Source: JBBDSJ01 sp040905025
GTDB taxonomy: Bacteria; Pseudomonadota; Gammaproteobacteria; Methylohalomonadales; Methylohalomonadaceae
Assembly (NCBI GenBank): GCA_040905025.1
Contig: JBBDSJ010000151.1
Span: 1-14,199, forward strand
Direction of reading: 5' to 3'
Length of the DNA stretch: 14,199 nucleotides
This document shows, one piece after another, positions 6,261 through 12,559 of this stretch; position 1 is the first letter of the stretch; every line of letters begins with the position of its first letter. The notes below the pieces were generated by a model. The model was not told the DNA's origin, did no database searches, and saw nothing but the letters and a program-made list of their open reading frames with translations. The translations under genes were made by a program, and so were the position numbers.

Positions 6261-6292
6261 TTGACCCTGTAGTAGACTACAGGGTTTAGTCT
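6261..6292 (+). promoter_or_regulatory. MerR-type operator/promoter with overlong spacer
   Basis: TTGACC (6261-6266) serves as -35, and TTAGTC or TAGTCT (6286-6292) as -10, with a 19-20 bp spacer instead of 17. The spacer holds a perfect dyad: ACCCTGTAGT (6264-6273), AG, ACTACAGGGT (6276-6285). This is the classic arrangement of promoters untwisted by metal-bound MerR-family activators. It reads toward the merR gene 19 bases downstream, implying autoregulation and control of the following operon. The downstream promoter reach is inferred. Confidence 0.9.
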
Positions 6293-6310
6293 GTGCGCTG
6301 GAGGCAAAGC

Positions 6311-6721
6311 ATGCAAACACTGACGATAGGCCAGGTCGCCCGGGCCGCGAATATCGGCGTCGAGACGCTACGCTACTACGAACGCGAGGGGTTGTTACCG
6401 CCACCGGCGCGCAGCAGTAACGGCTACCGCCGTTACCCGCTGGACAGCGTGCGGCGGCTGGGGTTTATCCGCCACGCCAAGTCGCTGGGTTTTTCACTCG
6501 CGGATATCGCTGAGTTGTTGAATCTCTATACCGATCCGGAGGCTGACAGCGGCGCAGTGAAACAGCTGGCACAAGCGCGGTTGGCCGACATTGACGCCAA
6601 AATTGCAGCTTTGCAACAGATGCGCTCGGCATTGGCCGCTGTCACCCACCAGTGTAGTGGTGATGCCATGTCGCGATCCGAATGCCCTATACTCGATGCG
6701 CTTTCCGGTACAGATAATTGA
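6311..6721 (+). CDS. MerR-family metal-responsive transcriptional regulator (CueR/ZntR-like)
   Basis: This 136-residue regulator has the standard length. The N-terminal winged HTH (about 1-70) carries T-I-G-Q-V-A-R-A-A-N-I-G-V-E-T-L-R-Y-Y-E-R-E-G-L, then G-Y-R-R-Y. A dimerisation helix follows (about 78-112) and a metal loop with Cys115 and Cys125. Ser80 aligns with CueR Ser77, the residue associated with monovalent ions (Cu, Ag, Au). The Cys-x9-Cys spacing resembles ZntR (Cys114-Cys124) more than CueR (Cys-x7-Cys). Copper is favoured because a multicopper oxidase follows, but another metal remains possible. The start at 6311 was chosen for the GGAGG site at about 6299-6304, discarding six upstream codons. 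The operator is just upstream. Confidence 0.92.
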   Translation: MQTLTIGQVARAANIGVETLRYYEREGLLPPPARSSNGYRRYPLDSVRRLGFIRHAKSLGFSLADIAELLNLYTDPEADSGAVKQLAQARLADIDAKIAALQQMRSALAAVTHQCSGDAMSRSECPILDALSGTDN

Positions 6722-6882
6722 GTCAATCAAAACATTGTTGCCATCGGCGAGCCTTGCGTGGCCAGAACCTGAATATGTCTACGCTGACTGGCGCTATCGA
6801 GATATTGTTGCAACTGCCATGAGGCTGGCGGATGATGCGAACAGAGATTGTCGTGAGCCAACATTTTTGCAAACCTGAGCTG

Positions 6883-7275
6883 ATGTCACGAAAATATACT
6901 CACATTGCCAATTGCCTGATACTGTTGCTGTTGTTGCAGCCGTTTGCAGTATTGGCAATGAGTTGTTGTGACAAAATGAAAATGCAGGAATCGCAGTCGA
7001 TATCTCATGATCATCATGCCGGTCATCACAATCATCACGCTGATCCTGCTGCTGCAAGTGCCAATGATGCACAGCATGTTGGTGAAAGTTGTTGCAAGGA
7101 CAATTGCTGTTGTGGTGGTGAAGGCGGTTGCATGCAAAACTGTGGTGCCACAGCAGTTCCTGTAAGCCCCCTGATGGATAAACTGGATAATATTCAAACC
7201 CGACCGGCATTTGAGACCTCATTTCAAACGCCTGCCTGGCCAGACACACATCTGCGGCCACCGAATCGCGTCTGA
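6883..7275 (+). CDS. small exported Cys/His-rich protein, probable metal trap
   Basis: From ATG 6883 this is a 130-residue protein with a clear signal peptide (residues 1-25, Leu-rich core ending A-V-L-A). The mature region starts M-S-C-C-D-K-M-K-M and holds a histidine block (H-D-H-H-A-G-H-H-N-H-H, about residues 42-53) and a cysteine block (S-C-C-K-D-N-C-C-C, then C-M-Q-N-C, about 68-87). That gives nine Cys and about nine His in all after the signal. The C-terminal 45 residues lack both patterns. Such composition fits a periplasmic soft-metal chelator, similar in spirit to CopL-type leader proteins of copper operons, though I recognise no named family with confidence. ATGs at 6832 and 6835, with GAGG upstream, would add 16-17 residues before the signal peptide and are less likely. 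It lies between the regulator and the TolC-like gene. Confidence 0.78.
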   Translation: MSRKYTHIANCLILLLLLQPFAVLAMSCCDKMKMQESQSISHDHHAGHHNHHADPAAASANDAQHVGESCCKDNCCCGGEGGCMQNCGATAVPVSPLMDKLDNIQTRPAFETSFQTPAWPDTHLRPPNRV

Positions 7276-7338
7276 AAAATCTGTTAGTGGACTGGTTGTA
7301 TTGCAGTCCTGTTTGAAACAATTTTTCAGGAGGCGGTT

Positions 7339-8811
7339 ATGCCTTTTCGAATCATATTAATATTGTTAGCGGCTATAGTGCTTGCTGGCTGTGTTGCCAG
7401 TGTGCCCCGCGATGGTGAATTTAAAGATGTTGAGCAATTGCTCAATGAGCGTGTCGAGTATCAGGTTCACTGGTATCAGGGCGGGCCGGAAGATACCGAA
7501 GTTCGGGAACAGCTTGATGAACTGCTGCAAGAACCTTTGACGGCCGCTGCTGCAGTACAAATCGGCTTGTTAAAGAATCAACGTCTGCAGTCTGAATACG
7601 AACAACTGGGCATAGCGCAGGTTGATCTCGTGCAGGCCGGTCTGCTGAGTAATCCGCGGTTATTCGGCAGTATCCGTTTCCCCAGCCGCGGTGGTGGTAA
7701 CAATGCCGAATTTGAACTGGCGCAGGGCTTTCTCGATGTTCTGTTACGTTCGGCTCGCCAACGTTTGGCACGAACCGGGTTCGAACGTGCCAAATTGTCG
7801 ATAAGCCAGCATGTACTGGACTTCACCTATGATGTATTGCGTGCTTTTCGTGAATTCCAGGCAGCAGCACGGCTGGTGGAGATTTTTGAAATAATCAATG
7901 AGTCTGCCGATGCCGGTTATGAACTCGCCCGGAAATTTGATGCGGCCGGTAATCTCAGTGAACTGCAACTCGCCCAGTATCGCAGTATTGCTGCAAATGC
8001 TCGCGCCGAACTGGTTAATGCCCGGCTGACACAACAACATAAACATGACCAACTGGCGCAGTGGCTCGGGCTACGTGCCAATGAGCGTAACCTGGTACTG
8101 GCTGAAGCCTTGCCGAAACCTGCGGCTGCAACGATGACGAGGCAAGAGGCGCTGGCACACGCGCAGTCCTCGCGTTTGGATCTGGCTGTATTGCGTGTGA
8201 ACGATACGCAGCTTCAGCATGCTCTCGGCATGACACGGGATTTCCGCTACGTTGGTGGTATGGAGTTCGGTGTGAATGCTGAACGTGAAACAGATGGCAC
8301 CGCATTGATTGGTCCGAATATCAGTATTGAATTACCACTTTTTGATCAGCAACAGGCCCGCATTGCCAGACTGGAGTCCCGTCTGGAACAAAATCGCAAA
8401 CGCATCACCGCACTTGAAGTTGATATAGATAGCGAAGTGCTGATGGCATGGCATCGTGTCGAGAGCATGCGCGAATTACTGAAACATTATCAACTTGAGG
8501 TGCTTCCTGCCAGTGAACAAATGCTTGCATTCATGCAGCAGGAACAGAATTTCATGTTGAAAGATGTGTTTGATTTGCTTTTGACACAACGTGAAGTGCA
8601 GACAAACTATCATGATTATATCAAGGCATTGCGTGACTACTGGATTGCCGAAGCCGACTTGCAGCGCGCCATCGGTCTGGGCGGGACAGTAACTACTGCT
8701 GAAGCTGATCCTGTCATGCAGCCGCAACGACATAAGCATAATAATCCGCGGGTGCCTGCCGCAACATCAGACAATAGCCATCAATCTGCCGATCACGGCA
8801 GCCAGCATTGA
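7339..8811 (+). CDS. TolC-family outer-membrane efflux lipoprotein (CusC-like)
   Basis: This 490-residue protein opens with a lipoprotein signal (L-A-G-C, Cys18). The remainder shows two long heptad-like helical regions (about 140-240 and 340-460), separated by strand-containing segments such as L-S-N-P-R-L-F-G-S-I-R near 104-114 and I-G-P-N-I-S-I-E-L-P-L-F near 329-340. That is the tandem pattern of the OEP/TolC fold, which forms a trimeric outer-membrane channel with a periplasmic tunnel. The length fits the family. It is unusual in having a His-rich C-terminal tail (about 463-490, including RHKHNN and SHQSADHGSQH). No RND pump or adaptor is adjacent, so the inner-membrane partner must be encoded elsewhere. 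A GGAGG site precedes ATG 7339. The multicopper oxidase starts 10 bases after the stop. Confidence 0.92.
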   Translation: MPFRIILILLAAIVLAGCVASVPRDGEFKDVEQLLNERVEYQVHWYQGGPEDTEVREQLDELLQEPLTAAAAVQIGLLKNQRLQSEYEQLGIAQVDLVQAGLLSNPRLFGSIRFPSRGGGNNAEFELAQGFLDVLLRSARQRLARTGFERAKLSISQHVLDFTYDVLRAFREFQAAARLVEIFEIINESADAGYELARKFDAAGNLSELQLAQYRSIAANARAELVNARLTQQHKHDQLAQWLGLRANERNLVLAEALPKPAAATMTRQEALAHAQSSRLDLAVLRVNDTQLQHALGMTRDFRYVGGMEFGVNAERETDGTALIGPNISIELPLFDQQQARIARLESRLEQNRKRITALEVDIDSEVLMAWHRVESMRELLKHYQLEVLPASEQMLAFMQQEQNFMLKDVFDLLLTQREVQTNYHDYIKALRDYWIAEADLQRAIGLGGTVTTAEADPVMQPQRHKHNNPRVPAATSDNSHQSADHGSQH

Positions 8812-8821
8812 GAACACTATC

Positions 8822-10108
8822 ATGACGTCACGACGCAAACTGTTAATGTCTACCGGAATCGGCATGCTGGGTCTGGGCCTGCTGCGTAATAGCCATTCCA
8901 AATCCGCAACGGCCAGTAAACCGGCCGATGAGAACGGCAACTACCATGCAAGCCGATCAGTGCGTACATTGAATGGCCATAATTTGCCATATAAAAAGAA
9001 AAATGGTGTCAAGGAATTTCATTTGATTGCCGAGGAAATCGAGCATGAGTTTGCCCCGGGCAGCAAGGCCAAATGCTGGGGCTATAATGGCTCAACACCG
9101 GGGCCGACAATTGAAGCCGTTGAAGGTGATCGGGTACGTATCGTTGTGACAAACAGATTGCCGGAGCCAACTACCATACACTGGCACGGTATTTTGTTAC
9201 CGTCCGGCATGGATGGTGTCAGTGGCCTCAGTCAGCCATCCATCAAACCCGGTGAGACTTACATTTATGAATTCACTCTGAAACAGCATGGTACTCATAT
9301 GTACCATCCACATGCCGATGAAATGGTGCAACAGGCTGTTGGTATGATGGGGATGTTTATTATTCATCCGCGGGCAGGCGAAACAGTCGCAGTGGATCGT
9401 GATTACTGTTTTCTGTTGCACAACTGGGCGTTGCATCCGGGCACTTATCGGCCGGATCCGTCAATCATGACCGAGTTCGATTTGTGGACATTCAACAGCA
9501 AGGTGTTTCCGGCAATCGATCCCATCGTTGCGCGCAGCGGTGAAAGAGTACGTATTCGCATGGGTAATCTATCCATGTGGAATCATCCAATCCATTTGCA
9601 TGGCCATAAATATCAGGTCACCGGTTCTGATGGTGGCCGCTGGCCGCAGGCGCAATGGCGAACAGAAACCACCGAGATTGTGGGTGTTGGCCAAACTCGT
9701 GATATCGAATTTGTTGCTGTTCCCGGTGACTGGGCATTTCATTGTCACATGGCGCATCACACCATGAATGCCATGGGGCATGGTATTGCCAACCCGTTGG
9801 GGGTGGATCAATCCGGTGTCACCGAACGCATCCAGCGGCGGCTGCCTGGCTATATGCCAATGGGTGAACATGGCATGTCGGCACACGCTGAACATCTTGC
9901 TGATGGTCAGCACCATGCCATGCCGGGGCCGCGTAACACCTTGCCAATGACCGCGGGTGAGGGTCCATTCGGACCTATCGCCATGGGCGGGATGTTCACA
10001 ACGGTCAAGGTGAGAGATGATTTGGCCCGGGAGGATTATCAGGATCCCGGTTGGTACCGGAATCCCCCGGGCAGTGTTGCCTACAAGCTGAGCCGGAATC
10101 AGGGCTGA
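8822..10108 (+). CDS. Tat-exported two-domain multicopper oxidase
   Basis: This 428-residue oxidase probably oxidises Cu(I) in the periplasm and reduces oxygen to water, as CueO- and CopA-type enzymes do. The N-terminus S-R-R-K-L-L followed by a glycine/leucine core is a twin-arginine signal. All four copper-site motifs are present: H-W-H-G at 120-123, Y-H-P-H at 161-164, H-P-I-H-L-H-G-H at 255-262, and H-C-H-x3-H-x4-M at 307-318 (T1 ligands His255, Cys308, His313, Met318). Only about 130 residues separate the first and third motifs, so the middle cupredoxin domain of CueO-like enzymes is missing and this is a two-domain type. Residues about 344-392 form a Met/His-rich segment that may collect copper. 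It follows the TolC-like gene by 10 bases with only a weak ribosome-binding site. Confidence 0.95.
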   Translation: MTSRRKLLMSTGIGMLGLGLLRNSHSKSATASKPADENGNYHASRSVRTLNGHNLPYKKKNGVKEFHLIAEEIEHEFAPGSKAKCWGYNGSTPGPTIEAVEGDRVRIVVTNRLPEPTTIHWHGILLPSGMDGVSGLSQPSIKPGETYIYEFTLKQHGTHMYHPHADEMVQQAVGMMGMFIIHPRAGETVAVDRDYCFLLHNWALHPGTYRPDPSIMTEFDLWTFNSKVFPAIDPIVARSGERVRIRMGNLSMWNHPIHLHGHKYQVTGSDGGRWPQAQWRTETTEIVGVGQTRDIEFVAVPGDWAFHCHMAHHTMNAMGHGIANPLGVDQSGVTERIQRRLPGYMPMGEHGMSAHAEHLADGQHHAMPGPRNTLPMTAGEGPFGPIAMGGMFTTVKVRDDLAREDYQDPGWYRNPPGSVAYKLSRNQG

Positions 10109-10213
10109 ATGTGATTATTTTCACAAAACCTGATTATTATTGCATTGTTCTGCTGCTTGTAGTGTCAAAGGTTGATGTAATGCAATGAAATATTACGGTT
10201 TGATTGGAGAGCT
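10109..10213 (+). promoter_or_regulatory. leader region before the CigR-like gene
   Basis: This 105-base AT-rich gap separates the oxidase and CigR-like genes. It contains an 8-bp inverted repeat, ATTGCATT (10139-10146) and AATGCAAT (10179-10186), about 32 bases apart, and a GGAG ribosome site at 10206-10209. An internal promoter or operator is possible, but no MerR-type dyad is present. Confidence 0.3.
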
Positions 10214-10711
10214 ATGATGAAGATACTAGGCATATTAATTCTGTTTCTGTGTGTTGGCTTGTTGCCGCCGGTGGCAAATGCAAATGATATTGTCGGTGAT
10301 ATTGTTGCGGAGACCGCGCACCAGGTTTTTTCGGAAGCCGAACGCCGGATTATTCGTGATTACTATGCCAAATCCGGGCAGTCCGGCCAGCATCGGGATC
10401 AGCAGTCTGGCCAGCATCGGGATCACAAGGGCAATGACAGGCACAAGGGATCCGGCAAACACGGACAGGGGCTGCCAAAAGGCCTGACGCAACAGGGTGG
10501 GTTGCCGCCGGGTTTGCAAAAACAGTTGGACCGTAATGGCAGGTTGCCACCGGGGCTGGAAAAAAAGGTACTGCCGGGCGACTTGCTGGGCCGGTTGCCG
10601 CCGCCACCGCGAGGTTATGAACGTGCAATTGTCGATTCACATGTAGTGCTGGTGCATACTGCCAGTCAGGTACTGGCAGATATTATTGTCGATATAGTTT
10701 ATCCGGATTAA
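10214..10711 (+). CDS. exported CigR/RcnB-like protein
   Basis: This 165-residue product has a signal peptide (about 1-23, ending A-N-A). The segment F-S-E-A-E-R-R-I-I-R-D-Y-Y at 39-51 and the series of L-P-P-G-L units (97-101 and 111-115), then L-P-P-P-P-R-G-Y-E and a hydrophobic C-terminus D-S-H-V-V-L-V ... V-L-A-D-I-I-V-D-I, match the CigR anti-virulence regulator family. That family shares its C-terminal module with the periplasmic metal-homeostasis protein RcnB. The linker 54-85 is Gly/Gln/His/Lys-rich and contains a duplicated S-G-Q-H-R-D unit visible in the DNA as a direct repeat. A periplasmic accessory role is likely; the metal link is inferred from neighbours. ATG 10217 is an equally good start. 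The DUF1134 gene begins within 20 bases of its stop. Confidence 0.82.
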   Translation: MMKILGILILFLCVGLLPPVANANDIVGDIVAETAHQVFSEAERRIIRDYYAKSGQSGQHRDQQSGQHRDHKGNDRHKGSGKHGQGLPKGLTQQGGLPPGLQKQLDRNGRLPPGLEKKVLPGDLLGRLPPPPRGYERAIVDSHVVLVHTASQVLADIIVDIVYPD

Positions 10712-10727
10712 TGACGGAGATATGAAG

Positions 10728-11330
10728 ATGAAAAGATTATTTACAGGCATTCAATTTCTGGCACTGGCCATGTTGATTTCACTGCCGGCTGTGGTGCGGG
10801 CAGAAGATGAAAAACCCGACATCGATGTGGAAACGGACGCAGGTGAAGACGGTTACAGCCAGGAAAGCGTACTGACCGAAGCGACCAACTTTTTTGGCGA
10901 GGGGGCCGAGAATGTCGCTGACGTGATAGCAGATGTGTTTGAGGATCTGGGCCGGCCAAATGCCTATATCAAGGGTAATGAAGCCAGCGGTGCCTTTATT
11001 GTCGGTGCGCGCTACGGTGATGGTCAGTTGTTCATGAAATCCGGTGGTGGCAGCAAGCTGCACTGGACCGGTCCCTCGATCGGCTTTGATGCCGGCGGTA
11101 ACGTATCCAAGGTGTTTGTGCTCATATATCAGCTGCCGAGTGTCCAGGCTATTTTCAAGCGCTTTCCGGCAGTCGATGGCAGTTTTTATCTGGTCGGTGG
11201 CGTGAGTGCTAATTATCATCAGGGTGATGGTATCGTGCTGGTGCCGATCCGGCTGGGCGCGGGTTTGCGCAGCGGCGTGAATATTGGTTATATGCACTAC
11301 ACACTGGAGAAAACCTGGAATCCGTTCTAG
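10728..11330 (+). CDS. DUF1134 (EipA-like) exported protein
   Basis: This 200-residue protein has a signal peptide (about 1-25, cleavage near V-R-A). The mature domain carries the DUF1134 hallmarks: Y-S-Q-E-S-V near 43-48, N-F-F-G-E-G-A-E-N near 54-62, G-R-P-N-A-Y-I-K-G near 75-83, E-A-S-G-A-F-I-V-G near 85-93, W-T-G-P-S-I-G-F-D near 113-121 and the terminal W-N-P-F. Members such as EipA of Brucella act in the periplasm in envelope integrity, and the fold is a small beta-barrel. The length is normal. The GGAG at 10716-10719 is 8 bases from ATG 10728 but only 2 from ATG 10722, so I chose 10728; the alternative adds two residues. It is probably co-transcribed with the CigR-like gene, so this pair may be an envelope-stress module attached to the metal operon. 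Confidence 0.93.
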   Translation: MKRLFTGIQFLALAMLISLPAVVRAEDEKPDIDVETDAGEDGYSQESVLTEATNFFGEGAENVADVIADVFEDLGRPNAYIKGNEASGAFIVGARYGDGQLFMKSGGGSKLHWTGPSIGFDAGGNVSKVFVLIYQLPSVQAIFKRFPAVDGSFYLVGGVSANYHQGDGIVLVPIRLGAGLRSGVNIGYMHYTLEKTWNPF

Positions 11331-11404
11331 CCCTGTCACGGGCATGATGTTTCAGGATTCGGGCTTGAGTCGAACGGGAGATTATTTTTGACCGGGGGAG
11401 GTGC

Positions 11405-12433
11405 ATGCGCCTGTTGAGTCGAATCGGGTTTGTACTGTGGCGGATCAGCCGAATATTTCTGCTGTTGGCGTTAGTGCTAGTTATCATTGGTTATTTCATG
11501 ATCAGTATGCCGGGCAGTAATCCAGAGGGTGAATTGCCGGCACTTACCGCAGAACAGCTTGAGATCAAAACCGGGCTTGAAAGGCATGTACAGCATCTCG
11601 CCGGTGTGATTGGTGAGCGCAACACCGGTTCAGGCGATTCACTGGCAGCTACCGCAAACTATATTGACGGTGAATTTCGTAATATGGGACTGACGCCGCA
11701 CCGGCTTGAGTACCAGGCCGGTGACAAGGGGCCATTCGTCAATATTGAAGTTGAACTGTACGGTACGACTGCGGCTGATGAAATACTTGTGCTGGGTGCG
11801 CATTATGATACGTCGTGGATTACGCCGGGCGCTGACGATAATGCTTCCGGTGTTGCGGCATTGCTCGAAATTGCCCGGGCCCTGGCAGAGGAGCGGTTAC
11901 CACGGACCATACGGTTTGTCGCATTTCCAAATGAGGAATTCCCGCATTTTGGTACTTCGCGCATGGGTAGCAAGGCTTATGCAAAACGTCTGCGCGATCG
12001 GGACGACAATGTTATCGGCATGTGGTCACTCGAGATGCTCGGCTATTATGATGACACGCCGGGTAGCCAGCGGTTTCCGAATGTGATGCGCTATTTTTAT
12101 CCCGATACCGGTGATTTCATTGCGTTTGTTGGCAACCTTAAATCACGCGGCTTTGTGCATGACAGTATTTCTGTTTACCGCAAAAATGCCAGTGTGCCTG
12201 CCGAAGGTATCGCTGCACCGGTGATGCTGGTGCCGGATGTGCGCCGTTCAGATCATTACATGTTCTGGCAAAATGGTTATCCGGCATTAATGGTGACCAA
12301 TACTGCCGGTTTTCGTAATCCACACTATCATCGTAAAACTGACAAGCCGGGCACGCTGGACTATGAACGTATGACTCATGTGGTTTCAGGTTTAACTACT
12401 ACAGTACGTAATCTGGCTGGTGCTACTGACTGA
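11405..12433 (+). CDS. membrane-anchored M28-family metallopeptidase (aminopeptidase-like)
   Basis: This 342-residue enzyme begins with a basic stretch and one transmembrane helix (about 16-34), so the catalytic domain should face the periplasm. Zinc and catalytic residues of family M28 are visible: H133-Y-D135 (first metal ligand), the G-A-D-D-N-A-S-G loop at 142-149 with bridging Asp145, N-E-E at 176-178 (general base Glu177, ligand Glu178), L-E-M-L-G with Glu210, and N-P-H-Y-H-R-K-T-D with His309. S-D-H-Y-M-F-W (282-288) is also typical. It hydrolyses peptides, probably N-terminal residues, using two zinc ions; the natural substrate is unknown. The GGGGGAGG site at 11394-11401 supports the start. 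The 74-base gap to the DUF1134 gene has no clear terminator, so read-through from the operon is possible. Confidence 0.93.
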   Translation: MRLLSRIGFVLWRISRIFLLLALVLVIIGYFMISMPGSNPEGELPALTAEQLEIKTGLERHVQHLAGVIGERNTGSGDSLAATANYIDGEFRNMGLTPHRLEYQAGDKGPFVNIEVELYGTTAADEILVLGAHYDTSWITPGADDNASGVAALLEIARALAEERLPRTIRFVAFPNEEFPHFGTSRMGSKAYAKRLRDRDDNVIGMWSLEMLGYYDDTPGSQRFPNVMRYFYPDTGDFIAFVGNLKSRGFVHDSISVYRKNASVPAEGIAAPVMLVPDVRRSDHYMFWQNGYPALMVTNTAGFRNPHYHRKTDKPGTLDYERMTHVVSGLTTTVRNLAGATD

Positions 12434-12438
12434 TTGGG

Positions 12439-12476
12439 CTGGCTGTGCTTTGCTGCCGGCATGCCCGGATAGCCAG
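12439..12476. terminator. weak hairpin downstream of the M28 peptidase gene
   Basis: CTGGCT (12439-12444) pairs with AGCCAG (12471-12476), with an inner CCGG/CCGG pairing (12456-12459 with 12465-12468). No T tract follows, so it is at best a weak or factor-dependent terminator in the 126-base gap before the glycerate kinase gene. Confidence 0.25.
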
Positions 12477-12559
12477 TTCCGCAGCTCAAGTTGTCTGGAC
12501 GCCGTATTTACATTAATGTGTGGCGCTGCCTGAAATACCTTTAATAATCAGAATAAAAC

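Noticed and set aside
6293..6310. Earlier ATG of the MerR gene
   Set aside because: It lies at the predicted transcription start region of the MerR promoter, and the GGAGG site fits ATG 6311.
10779..11345. 188-codon minus-strand frame opposite the DUF1134 gene
   Set aside because: Shadow frame; the plus strand carries all DUF1134 hallmarks.
11331..11404. Terminator after the DUF1134 gene (GCCC/GGGC near 11329-11342)
   Set aside because: Only four base pairs form and no T tract follows.
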